NCBI GenBank assembly: GCA_034359265.1
Contig: CP136898.1
Location: forward strand, 39,517,501-39,581,500
Length of the DNA: 64,000 nt
DNA from: Canna indica
Lineage: Eukaryota > Streptophyta > Magnoliopsida > Zingiberales > Cannaceae
Direction of reading: 5' to 3'
Position numbers and translations under genes: made by a program. The stretch's first letter is position 1; every line of letters begins with the position of its first letter. The notes under the pieces are model-generated. The model was not told the origin of the DNA. It worked only from the letters and a program-made list of their open reading frames with translations, and did no database searches. Of this stretch, positions 53,511-64,000 are shown piece after piece.

Positions 53511-55460
53511 CCCTAGCCTACCCTTGTAGCATTGTTTCTTGATGATCGAGAGCGATTCTTGTCGTATTCGTGTAATTTCTTGATCCTTGACGGTTCTTCT
53601 TGAAATCTATGTTGATTCTACGACTTTTATGCATCGATTTCTATGGTTTTAGGGGCCGGCCGAATCAAGGAAAAAGGGGAAGGATCATGCCGAAATTTTC
53701 CCCAATTTTCTCGAGTCGTAAAGGCTTGTAGATTGTAGTTCTTGCATGCTTAATTAGGGTAGGGATTAAGGAGAAACATGTTTTTGAATGAGATATGATT
53801 TCCCCCACCCCTAAGGGTTTGGCCAAACATGATAAACCCCTGTGTAGGGTTTGGCAGAGTGGGAGAAAGAGGGGAATTGGGTTAGAAAATATATTTCCCT
53901 TAGAGATCTATGAATAGGGGCTTGATATATGGATGATTCACATGTTATAATACATGTAGGACAGTTTTTCTATGATTTCTCAATTGTAGGAAATTTGTTC
54001 TCATGATAGCTTAATTGTAGCATGATTATTTTGCATATATACAACATCTACTTTCAGATTCCTACATTGATTTAATGATGTTGGTGTTTAACTTAATTAT
54101 GCTGAAATTATACGTATAATTGCTGGAAATACTTATTTAATTGCTGAAATTATGTGGATAATTATGGTAAATTTATTATGGAATTATCTCATGATTTATG
54201 CGCTGTGATTTATTAATTTTAGCAATTATCATGTCAATGACTCACTAATTCAAATAAAGGCATGTTGTAGGAAACATTAGAAATTGATAGATGGAAAAAT
54301 TAAACAAGGTTGCCTAATTTTGCGGACTTAAATGTGAGAGGTGGAGGCTCTCTAGTTGACGACATAAACCATAAAAATTTCTACATGGACTTTGGACTTA
54401 CAAACATTAGGTGTTACACCTAGTGAAGTTAAACACCTAAGTATTGTTTGCGAAGGCCCGGGATAGGGGCCGGATGCGGGCGGAGGCCCAGAAAGTGGTT
54501 AGAAATTGTAGAATACCTTATATGTGTATTGTGTTTGAGATGGGAGAGCTGAGGAGCGTCTTTAGCCGGCAGGGCTATTGCCCGACTAAGCAAGTAGATA
54601 TAGGGTCTTGAGATTGCACCAGTGGGCCACTCTAGGTGTTAGACCCGAGTGGCAGGGGTCTTCAGATTGCGTCAGTGGGTCACACTGACGTTAGACCGGA
54701 GTGTTTTGGGTGGGACGAGCTATCCCTAACTCGGTGGGGGCTCTAGAAAGTAGTTAGTCATCCTAGTTGACGAACCGAACCCGGTGATTGAATCGCTCTA
54801 TGTGGAATCTATGTGAAATATAATCTGCAGTGGTTGTTTATTATTATTTGATCATGTGGTCGATTGTCCGAGTACAACCATACAATGTGGGCCGGGTATG
54901 GCTGAGACTACTCCACACGGTAAGGCCCATATGGGCCGAGTGGTATCTGTAGTGCCAAGCCATGATTGGCTGAGATAGTGCATTAGCAGGGTGCGACCGA
55001 TTGGCCAATTATTTGATACAACCATTATGTTTATTCCGCATGTTATGTTGCTTATAAATTGCTATTATACTGGGAATTTAAGTGGAGTTTTGGTAGAACC
55101 ACTCACTGAGTTCCTTGTGGACAAATGGTTTTATTTGTTTATGATTTGCAGAGCCTAACCAGTGAGGTATGGCTGGTGGCGTGGCGCAGCTGGAGGGCAA
55201 GTGGTGTCGCAGATCACGTAGCAGGGCGTTAAGTAGTCGTAGTCGTGTAGAGAGTTTTATTTCATGCATTAAGTCGAGTTACTTGGTCATTTGAGTTGTA
55301 AAACTTGTTTCGAACACTTATAAAAGTTTAGTGAACTTCATTTATGTTTTCATGTCATTTGATTGCCTTTTTCTATTGTGATGTTTAATGCATGTGTTAG
55401 GCTTCGGTGTACAGACACCTACCTTGGCCGGTCATGTGACCCCGAGTTTGGGGCGTGACA
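53511..55460 (+). repeat. 5' LTR of gypsy F (5'-truncated)
   Basis: This is collinear with 60938-62840, from CCCTAGCC..ACCCTTGTAGCATTG to GTGACA. Scattered differences include a ~30-bp length change near 54480/61920. The first ~480 bp of the LTR are absent. Confidence 0.92.
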
Positions 55461-55464
55461 AAGT

Positions 55465-55477
55465 TGTATCAGAGCAT
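55465..55477 (+). other. Primer binding site of gypsy F
   Basis: TGTATCAGAGCAT corresponds to the TGGTATCAGAGC initiator tRNA match with one base lost or changed. It lies 4 bases after the LTR end. Confidence 0.75.
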
Positions 55478-55674
55478 GTGGTTAGGTCTTGACTATGACT
55501 GGAGTCGGGGTACCGTGTGAGGCATTAGCTAGCATGTCGACATACAGTGTGGTTATGTTACGAGATCAGGCGGCCACATTTGCACCTCAACGCATCATGC
55601 AGTTATTAAATTAAGAGTTTTGAATAAGTTATTTGATATTGATGGTTTCTTTTCTTAAATGCTAGTGTGATAGA

Positions 55675-56890
55675 GACTCATAATGTTGCGTTGAGCGGTA
55701 GTGGCAGTAATTCCACGTAGCGTCAGGGCCAAGGACAAGGTCGGGAGCGAGGCCGAAGTCAGAGCCGGGGCCGCGGGAGAGAACAGTAGGAGGAGGTGGG
55801 GTAGTATCCCATAGTTGCACAGCTGCAGGCTCAGGTGGCTGAGTTGACTGAGGTGCTCCATAGGGAGCAAGAGTTGAGGCAGCAATAACCGCAGTCGGTA
55901 CCGGTGGCACCGGTGGTACCGGAGGTGGCTGAGCCAGTCTAGCCAACGGAGAGAGTTCCTAGGGTAGCCACGTACACTGACTTCATTAAATTGAAGCCGT
56001 CGGAGTTCACTGGGACAGATCAACAGGTGGAGGTCACCAGTTTCTTAGCGACTACTACGAGTTGTGTGAGGAGCTCGGGTGTTCCTCAGAGGCGACTGCT
56101 CGTATGGTCGGGTTATAGTTGAGAGGACCGACCAAGGTGTGGCTGCATACCTAGAGCGATTGTAGGGGGCCAGGTACGCCACTCCCTACATGGGCAGAGT
56201 TCAAGGCTGCTATTGTGGAGCGGTATATACCGATGAGCGTCCGCGACAAGTGGGCGAAGGAGTTTGAGCTACTGCGTCAGACTGGTGGCATGACGGTGCT
56301 GGACTACGAGATGGAGTTTATTCGGCTATCGAAATACCACCCTACCTTGGTGGCGACTAAGATCTCTAGAGTGAAGAGATTTGTTGAGGGACTAGGAGTG
56401 CAAATCAACATGCTCATCTATTACACTGAGGACACCACCTTCGCTCAAGTGGTGGATGAGGCGCTCCGGAAGGAGGCATTAGTGTCATTTAAGAAACATG
56501 ATGGGCCCCCAAAGAAGAAGTTTCAGCCTCGGGGATCTGGAGGTCGACCCTAGCATTTTGAGGGAATCGTTGCGGCGGTAGATCACTAGCCGAGTAGGGG
56601 GCATGGCAGTACTAGGGGCCATGGTGGCTCAGGATTAGGGGGATGAAACAAACGATGATCCTGCAAAGAAGTAGGGGGTTCGAAATCGAGTTCCAACTCA
56701 TACCGATTTTCCGTAGCTCGGCAGGCAGGGTGAGAGAGTGCACCACAGAAGATTGAGATGCCACAGTGTGGTCGTTATGGCAGGAGGCACTAGGGAGCTT
56801 GCTATGGCCGTACGGATGCATGCTTTGGGTATGGACAGGTTGGTCAGTTCAAGAAGGATTGTCCAGACATGAGTGGACAGTCTAGGGGGA
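55675..56890 (+). pseudogene. gag of gypsy F (broken)
   Basis: Gag begins with a short segment (LSGSGSNST) and a Gly/Arg/Gln-rich stretch (about 55715-55790). A helical segment and YTDFIKLKPSEFTGTDQQVE follow at about 55975-56030. The frame 56215-56553 is intact and holds the capsid-like domain (MSVRDKWAKEFELLRQTGGM and VKRFVEGLGVQINML). A damaged zinc knuckle (CFGYGQVGQFKKDCP, with Tyr and Gln at metal-binding positions) lies near 56820-56865. Stops at 55718, 55788 and 56118, and shifts, break it. Confidence 0.85.
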
Positions 56891-57375
56891 AAACACCGAT
56901 GTTTGTTAGTTCTGTGGCCCAGAAGGGTCAGACACAGGGCAGAGGACAGCAGACCAGTCATTCTGAGAGGCCATTTGCGAGGGTCTATACTAGGAACCGC
57001 GATGGTACTGAGGCGTCGAGGGCAGTAGTCACAAGTACTCTTACAGTTGGTTCATCTGCTGCTTATGTGTTATTTGATCCGGGTACTACGCACTCTTTTG
57101 CATCTGCTATTTTTGCTACTAGATTGTTGGGGAAACCCTCTCTGCTTGATGTGTAGTATGTAGTGTCGACACCTATGGGCGATGCTAGTTTTGCTGAGAC
57201 GGTCTTTCGGAACTATGAGGTGTTCATTTATGGACACGTGTTGAAGGTGGAGTTAATACTTTTGCCGATGCTTGAGCTTGATGTCATACTTAGCATGGAT
57301 TGGCTGGCGAATCATTTTGCGTCAGTGGATTGCAAAGCTAATACTGTCACTTTCAGCAAGCCCAGATTACCATAG
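56869..57375 (+). pseudogene. Aspartic protease of gypsy F (broken)
   Basis: The active-site word LFDPGTTHSF lies at about 57073-57102, with Pro after the catalytic Asp as in element C. A stop at 57154 interrupts it, and the frame resumes at 57163 with LPMLELDVILSMDWLANHFA, the hydrophobic second half of the domain. Confidence 0.85.
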
Positions 57376-57531
57376 TTTACCTTCCAAGGAGATCGAAGGG
57401 AAGACCATATGGGGGTCATCTCAACTATGAAGGCTTGCATATTGCTTCTGGGCGGTTGCTAGTCCTTTCTGGCCTTTGTATCTGTAGTAGAGGAGGACAG
57501 AGGTACGGCAGGGGATGTCGGGGGAACACAG

Positions 57532-58800
57532 GTGGTTTGTGAGTTCCCTCACGTATTCCCCGAGGAGTTATCGAGTTTACCACCAAAAAGAGAGATAGAA
57601 TTTTGCATAGACCTACAGCTTGGGGTGAAGTCGATCTCTATTCCACCTTATCGGATAGCACCGGCTAAGCTCAAAGAATTGAAGACACAGTTGCAGGAGC
57701 TGCTCGACTTGGGTTTCATTCGCTCGAGCATTTCTCAGTGAGGCGCCCCGTGCTCTTTGTGAAGAAAAAGGACGAGTCCATGCGCATGTGCATTGATTAC
57801 TGACAGCTTAACAAGGTGACAATTAAGAATCATTACCTGCTGCCTAGGATCGATGACCTATTCGATCAACTCCAAGGGGTGCAGTTGCTCTCTAAGATTG
57901 ATCTGAGATCCGGATACCATCAGCTGAGAATCTGAGATTGTTATGTGCCCAAGACTGCTTTCAGGACTCGATGTGGTCACTTTGAGTTCCTGGTGATGTC
58001 TTTTGGGTTGACTAATGCGCCTATAGCCTTTCAGGATCTGATGAACCGAGTGTTCAAGGTGTACCTGGACAAATTTGTGATCGTCTTTATTGACGATATC
58101 CTGGTTTACTCCAAGAATAGAGAGGAGCACTATAAGCATTTGAGGATGGTCTTAGAAACCCTCAGGGAGCATCAGCTGCATGCTAAGTTCTCCAAGTGAG
58201 AGTTTTAGCTGGAGAGCGTAGGGTTCCTAAGCCATTGGGTGTCGCAGGAAAGGGTGAGGGTGGACCCCTCGTAGGTGGAAGCATTTCAGAATTGGAAGCG
58301 GCCGACCAGTGTGACAGAGATCTGTAGTTTTTGGGGTTGGCCGGTTATTACAGGAAGTTCGTAGAAAATTTCTCCAGGATTATGGCACCATTGACTCGCT
58401 TGACCCAGAAGAAGGTCAAGTTTGTGTGGGACGACAAGTGTGAGTAGAGCTTTCAGAAGCTCAAGGACTGCTTGACGTCGGCGCCAGTTCTGGCAATACC
58501 CTTGGGCTCGGGAGGGTTTGTGGTTTAATGTGATGCCTCTCGGGTCGGTCTAGGCTGTGTTCTGATGCAGTATGACAGGGTGATAGCTTATGCATCCCGT
58601 CAGTTGAAGGTTCATGAGAAGAACTACCCGACGCATGACCTAGAGCTGGCTGCAGTGGTATTTGTTTTGAAGCTATGGCGACATTACCTGTACAGCAAGG
58701 CCTATGAGATTTACACTGATAACAAGAGTCTCTAGTACTTGCTTACCCAGAAGGTAGTTTGAGCTCTTGAAGGATTATGACTGCACCATTATATACCATC
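57532..58800 (+). pseudogene. Reverse transcriptase and RNase H of gypsy F (broken)
   Basis: RT starts near 57532 (FPHVFPEELSSLPP). It has PYRIAPAKLKELKTQLQELL, then a stop where the SxWGAP Trp should be (57739), the [15 protein letters not shown] block at about 57760 and a palm motif FIDDILVYS at 58086-58112 with both Asp intact. RNase H runs from about 58525 ([16 protein letters not shown]) through [15 protein letters not shown] and YTDNKSL. A stop at 58734 falls at the same codon as in element C. Confidence 0.9.
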
Positions 58801-60430
58801 ATGGGAAGGCAAATGTGGTGGTAAATGACTTGAGCAGAAAATCCATGGCCAGTTTGGCCCACTTGGCAGTCGGGAGGAGGCCACTGGCTCGAGATTTGGC
58901 CTTGTGCTTAGATGGCAGGACGGTCCTGACCGTGTCAGATTCTTGGGCTTTGGTGGCACACCTGCAAGTACAGTCCACTCTAGTAGACATGTTGCGGACA
59001 ACGCAGGATGAGGACGCATTTTATTCCTTGACTAACGATCTGGTCAGGAGAGGCAACACTGATGATGGTTATAGAGTCGACTCTGAGGGTGTCTTGAGAT
59101 TCAGAGACTGGATTGTGGTGCCTGACATGACAGAGGTTCCCAGGCAGGTACTAGAGATGGGCCACCGTTCCACATACATGATGCATCCAAGGGCAACAAA
59201 GATTTACCGAGATCTGAGGCAACATTATTGGTGGAAAGGGATGAAAAGAAAGGTAGTCGAGTTCGTGTCTAAGTGTTTGGACTGCCAACAGGTGAAGGTA
59301 GAGCACTTGAAGCCTGCAGGGTTGCTTCAGAACTTGGAGGTACCTGGGTGGAAATGAGAGAAGATCACCATGGACTTTGTGACAGGGCTACCGAGGTCTA
59401 GAGGGGGCAACGACTCTATTTGGGTCACAGTGGATCGGCTGACTAAGACCGCACACTTCATACCAGTCAAGATGACATTTTCAGCTGAGCAGTATGCTAA
59501 ATTATTTCTAGACCGGATTGTGGCATACCATGGTATTCCTATTATGATCATCTCGGATCGAAGTACCCAGTTCACAACTCAGTTTTGGCAGTCTTTTCAG
59601 GAGGCCCTGAGTAGTCAGGTGCGGTTCAACACCGCATTTCATCCGCAGACTGACAAACAGTCAGAGAGGACAATCCAGATCGTAGAGGATATGCTGAGAG
59701 CATATGTACTGGACCTAGATTACGGTTGGGAGAAACACCTACCGCTGATTGAGTTTGCCTACAACAATATCTATTAGAGTAGCATTGGCATGGCTCCTTT
59801 CAAGGTCCTGTATGGGCAAAGGGGCAGGTCACCAGTAGGTTGGTTTGAGGCAGGAGAGTCACTCATGGTCGGTCCTGACCTAGTTGAGGAGGCGGTTGAG
59901 AAGGTGAAACTGATCAAAGAAAGACTGTTGGCGGCTCAGAGTCGCCAGAAAATGTATGCGGATGGAAAGGCCAAAGAGGTGGAGTTTGCTGAGAGTGACA
60001 TGGTATTCCTGAAGGTTTCCCCTATGAAAGTGGTGGTGCGGTTTGGGAAGAAGGGAAATTTAAGCCCTAGGTTCATCGGGCCATTTCCTATTCTCAAACA
60101 GAGGGGCTCTATGGCATATGAGCTGGTCTTACCTCCTAGCATGGACAGAGTTCACTCGGTTTTCCATGTATCAATGCTCAAGAGATATGTCCGAGACGAG
60201 TCCCATGTGATTGAGCCTACTACGGTTGAGGTGGATACAGTGGTTTCATATGAGGAGAGGCCGGTAAAAATGCTTGATCGACAGATCGAGAACCCGAGGT
60301 CCAAGGAAAATCCCTAGTTAAAGGTCAGGTGGGAGCACCACACCGGATAGGAGGCTACTTGGGAGGTGCAGCAGGACATGAGAGAGCATTACCTCTCTAT
60401 GTTTGAGGATCTGGTGAGTCCTTATACTTT
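58767..60430 (+). pseudogene. Integrase and chromodomain of gypsy F (few breaks)
   Basis: The frame 58767-59357 holds the zinc-binding domain (GHRSTYMMHPRATKIYRDLR and CLDCQ). The core is 59370-59777 (MDFVTGLPRSRGGNDSIW, then ISDRSTQFTTQFW and ERTIQIVEDML). After a stop at 59778 the frame 59790-60317 has the C-terminal part with GPFPILKQRGSMAYELVLPP and VFHVSMLKRYV. A chromodomain-like KVRWEHHTG.EATWEV lies at about 60320-60375. Only a handful of stops interrupt about 550 codons. Confidence 0.9.
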
Positions 60431-60452
60431 AATTTTTGTTTGGCGGGAAGAT

Positions 60453-62840
60453 TATAATACCCGAGATTCCTAATATAAATTTTTGTTTGGTTCAACGAAC
60501 CGGTTCGGAGACTAGCCAGGTTGAGTCGCGAGATCGCCGCGACTAGAAGGTATAATCGAGTATACTTTAATTGGTATGGCTATGTAATTTATGCTCTTGT
60601 ATTTTATAAATTGATATTAGGCTCAAGTTGGGTTAGAACCGGGTTCATGGGTCAAGTCGGGGCTTAATTCAGATACAGGTTGAGTCGGATTGGGGCTTAA
60701 GTAAACTAATGGCATTTTTGTAATTAAATAAAAATATATAAATATAAAACCCCATTAGCCGCCGTACGACTCAAGGGGAGCCGCACGGAAACCGAGAGGG
60801 CGAGAGGAGAGAGAACGATCAAGGGGGCGGTGCCAGAGCTCGTGACCATTGCCGGAGGCCAGAACAACGTCGATCTTTCTTCCCTTTTCCTTCCATTAAG
60901 GCTGAGGTGAATGGTAGAACCTAAGTTTAGAGGGAAGGCCCTAGCCAACCCTTGTAGCATTGTTTCTTGATGATCGAGAGCGATTCTTGTCGTATTCAGA
61001 TGATTTCTTGACCCTTGGTGATTCTTCTTGAAATCTACGTTGTTTCTACGACTTTTATGCATCGATTTCTATGGTTTTAGGGGTCGACCGAATCAAGGAA
61101 AAAGGGGAAGGATCATGCCGAAATTTTCGTCAATTTTCTCGAGTCATAAAGGCTCGTAGATTGTAGTTCTTGCATGCTTAATTAGAGTAGAGATTAAGGA
61201 GAAACATCTTTTTGAATGAGATATGATTTCTTCCACCCCTAAGGGTTCGGCCGAACATGATAAACTCATGTGTAGGGTTCGGCCGAGTGGGGGAAAGAGG
61301 GGAATTGGGTATGAAAATATATTTCCCTTAGAGATCTATGAATAGCGGCTTGATATATGGATGATTCACATGTTATAATATTTGTATGGCAATTTTTTTT
61401 ATGATTTCTCAATTGTAGGAAATTTGTTCTCATGATAGCTTAATTGTGGCGTGATTATTTTGCATAGAACATCTGTTTTGAGATCTCCTACATTGTTTTA
61501 ATGATGTTGGAATTTAATATAATTATGCTGAAATTATATGTATAATTGCATAAAATGCTTATTTAATTGTTCAAATTATGTGGATAATTATGGTAAATTT
61601 ATTATGGAATTATCTCATGGTTTATGCGCTGTGATTTATTAATTTTAGCAATTATCAGGTCAATGACACGCTAATTCAAATAAAGGCATGTTGTAGGAGA
61701 CATTAGAAATTGATAGATGGAAAAATTAAACAAGGTTGCCTAATTTTGTGGACTTAAATGTGAGAGGTGGAGCCTCTCTAGTTGACGACATAAACCATAA
61801 AAATTTCTACATGGACTTTGGACTTAGAAACATTAGGTGTTACACCTAGGGAAGTTAAACACCTAAGTATTGTTTGCGAAGGCCGGGGATAGGGGCCGGA
61901 TACGGGCGGAGGCCCGGAAAGTGGTTAAAAAGTGGTTAGAAATTATAGAATACCTTATATATGTATTGTGTTTGAAATGGTCGGGCTGAGGAGTGTCTTT
62001 AGCCGGCAGGGCTATTGCCCGACTCAGCAAGTGGATATAGGGTCTTGAGATTGCACCAGTGGGCCACACTAATGTTAGACCTGAGTGTTTTGGGTAGGAT
62101 GAGCTATCCCTAACCATGTGAGGGATCCAGAAACTAGTTGGCCATCCAAGTTGACGGACCCGGTAATTGAATCGCTCTCTACGGAATGTATGTGAAATAT
62201 AATATGTAGTGGTTGTTTATTATTGTTTGATTATGTGGGCCGGTTGGCTGAGTACTACCATGAAATGTGGGCTGGGTATGGCCGAGACTACTCCACAGAG
62301 TAAGGCCCATATGGGCCGAGTGGTATCTGTAGTGCCAAGCCATGATTGGCTGAGATAGTGCATTAGCAGGATGCGGCTGATTGGCCAGTTATGTGATAAA
62401 ACCAGTATGTTTGTTCCACATGTTATGTTGCTTATAAATTGCTATTATACTGGGGATTTAAGTGGAGTTTTGATAGAATCATTCACTGAGTTCCTCATGG
62501 ACTAATGGTTTTATTTGCTTTTGATTTGCGGAGCTTGTCCAGTGAGGTACGGTTGGTGGCGTGGCGCAGCTAGAGGGCAGGTGGTGTCGCAGATCTCGTA
62601 GCAGGCTGTTAGATAGTCGTAGTCATGTAGAGAGTTTTATTTGATGCTTTGAGTCGAGTTACTTGGTCATTTGAGTTGTAAAACTTGTTTCGAACAGTTA
62701 TAAAAGTTTAGCGAACTTCATTTGTGTTTTCATGTCAGTTGATTGCATATTTCTATTGTGATGTTAAATGCATGTGTTAGGCTTCGGGGTATAGACACCT
62801 ACCCTAGCCGGTCACGCGACCGTGAGTTTGGGGTGTGATA
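60453..62840 (+). repeat. 3' LTR of gypsy F
   Basis: This 2388-bp LTR starts TATAATACCCGAG after the purine-rich GGCGGGAAGAT and ends GGGTGTGATA. Both termini read TA where TG and CA are canonical; the 5' copy ends in the normal GTGACA. These are G-to-A and C-to-T changes, as expected from decay of methylated DNA. Confidence 0.88.
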
Positions 62841-63663
62841 GAAAACGTAGCAAATAGAGGTGAAAACTACAACTAGAAATTAACAGAAGATAATGACCAA
62901 CTATATACCAGTGCAAAAGTTAACATTATAGAAACTAGATGATTTCTTCTTCCTTTTCCGATTTGTATCAGAAATGTGGGGGACTGACAAATAATTATGT
63001 TCTTGGTGTATACTTTGGTTGGATATCAAGACCTATTTCTTTTGCTGGACTCTTATCCAAGAAAAAACCATGTCAAAGTTTCATCAAATAGTCCCGAGGG
63101 ATATGAAACAGATGTAAAGCACAAACTTGAGACGCCAGATTGGTTGCGTTGCAAATAATATTGCAACAAGAGTTTTTACTTGCTAACCTCAGGTGGAATA
63201 AATTTATCAGCTGATAGAGAGTCAACTGTGTATAGTCACTCTTAGTCTTGAGAAGCTTAACTATACAAAATGCAATTAGTTTGGATTAGTGCAACAAGAT
63301 AAAACAAGCAGTAAAGCAAGTATACATAAAATACAAGTTGATTGCCAATGCATGCACACAACAATAACCATTTGAACAGAGTTGTTAAAAAGAAGTCAGG
63401 ATCCGAGAATAAAATATTATATCATGCTAATCTTCTGCAGTGAGAAGGAAATTTGAACACCATTTATGTATTAGCTAACCAAGAGAAATTGGGGTTGATT
63501 GAGAAAAAATGTTACCAAGACAACTTGTTTCTCACTGATAAAATGTTTTTGAAGATTGACAGCAGAATTTGCCACCTCAATTTTTCAGTAGTATAGTATA
63601 GGAGGCCTTCAAAAAAATAGTCTGTCTTAAGGAACCTACCAGGTACTAAAACTAAGAAACTAC
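62841..63663. other. Low-copy-looking flank right of gypsy F
   Basis: AT-rich sequence without transposon similarity in this window and without an open frame of note. It may be intron or downstream sequence of the possible minus-strand gene next to it. Confidence 0.4.
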
Positions 63664-63835
63664 CATAATCTGCCTAAAATATTGGGAATTTAAAGGCTGC
63701 CTATCTGCATCTAAGGAGTTTCTTAGAGATTCCAAGCATGCACAAAATCCCTTTGTCTTTGGAAGAAGCAAATTTCGGAGGATTGGCAAGCCATTTTTAG
63801 CTGCGAACTGCTGGCTTTTTCCGCACTTATTTTCA
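63664..63835 (-). CDS. Possible internal exon of an unidentified host gene
   Basis: On the minus strand a 172-bp stretch is bounded by an acceptor-like pyrimidine tract with AG (TGTTTTTGTCCCAG, ending at 63836) and a donor-like ATG/GTAGTT at 63664. One frame is open across all 57 codons. It reads with balanced composition (words [20 protein letters not shown] and [15 protein letters not shown]), unlike the transposon debris around it. I do not recognise the protein. The rest of such a gene would lie right of the window (5') and possibly in 62841-63660. Confidence 0.35.
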
Positions 63836-64000
63836 CTGGGACAAAAACAGAGGCATTATTATTATTAGCTTTAAAACGAATAGCAGAATGAATAATAAAG
63901 ATATATCTTCATTAATAATTTATAACATATTGTAACTACAGTAGCTCAAAGAAAAAGCAGTTTAGAAAATATCTTACGACCAAATCTAAACATTTACACC
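63836..64000. other. End of window, possible intron
   Basis: AT-rich sequence with no open frame, consistent with intron sequence upstream of the possible minus-strand exon. Confidence 0.3.

Larger units (their letters stand above)
53511..62840 (+). mobile_element. Ty3/gypsy chromovirus F (Tekay/Del-like), nearly complete
   Basis: 5' LTR (53511-55460, lacking its first ~480 bp), PBS, gag, protease, RT, RNase H, integrase, chromodomain and a complete 3' LTR (60453-62840). It is related to element C in gene order and protein sequence, but its LTRs belong to a different family. Its genes are less decayed than those of C, with several long open pieces, but each still has stops. The left end is truncated next to a CACTA-like fragment, so no target duplication can be shown. 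Confidence 0.92.

Noticed and set aside
1..64000. A previously undescribed multi-gene system
   Set aside because: Apart from one carboxypeptidase-like pseudogene and one possible exon, all coding signal belongs to known transposon families; nothing supports a new cellular system.

Overview
The window is plant nuclear DNA, almost certainly from a flowering plant with a large, repeat-rich genome. It holds no prokaryotic gene, operon, CRISPR array, rRNA or tRNA. About nine tenths is nested, mostly decayed transposable-element sequence. The plant origin rests on Ty1/copia elements of a SIRE/Maximus-like kind, Ty3/gypsy chromoviruses of a Tekay/Del-like kind with 2.4-kb LTRs, a Tat-like gypsy gag, CACTA and PIF/Harbinger (Tourist-type) DNA elements, and a broken serine carboxypeptidase-like gene with plant-style introns. 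I cannot place the species.

Layout. 1-1866: 3' half of a CACTA transposon with a broken Transposase_24-type gene, inserted in copia element A1 (1867-4559, minus). A1 sits in the LTR of copia element B2 (4560-6169, plus). B2 is cut in its gag by chromovirus C (6170-13755). 13756-16800: minus-strand copia B1, whose only LTR has internal sequence on both sides (a tandem-type junction). 16801-19133: LTR-like sequence of another copia-type family. 19134-20570: short leader, then a truncated second C-family gypsy (C2). 20571-22438 and 31151-31830: unrecognised sequence that was continuous before insertion of element A2. 22439-31145: A2, a complete LTR element with a 5-bp target duplication, an intact gag-only ORF, no pol and a Tourist-type insertion. 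31832-32115: gypsy integrase fragment. 32116-38400: several partial A-type LTRs in both orientations around a minus-strand Tat-like gypsy remnant. 38527-38824: a CACTA MITE. 39788-40542: promoter and first exons of a serine carboxypeptidase-like pseudogene, fused at about 40542 to the integrase of copia element E (40543-44584). E lies in copia B3 (44585-50201). 50202-53510: weakly interpretable sequence with a Tat-like LTR piece carrying a 27-bp minisatellite. 53511-62840: chromovirus F, nearly complete. 62841-64000: low-copy-looking flank with one possible minus-strand host exon.

How the parts work together. Element A2 keeps LTRs, primer binding site, polypurine tract and an open gag, but lacks protease, integrase, RT and RNase H. 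It could only move with enzymes supplied in trans. Element E has related LTR architecture and pol, but its own pol is broken here. A1 shares A2's shortened gag, so the deleted form looks like an amplified non-autonomous (TR-GAG-like) family.

I found no convincing new cellular system. The items most worth a second look are the gag-only family, the dense GTCGAC palindromes just upstream of the LTR TATA box in this family, the LTR with internal sequence on both sides, the carboxypeptidase-integrase junction, and identical-codon stops in two gypsy elements. Boundaries come from reading terminal motifs and repeat pairs by eye. Identity percentages were not computed.
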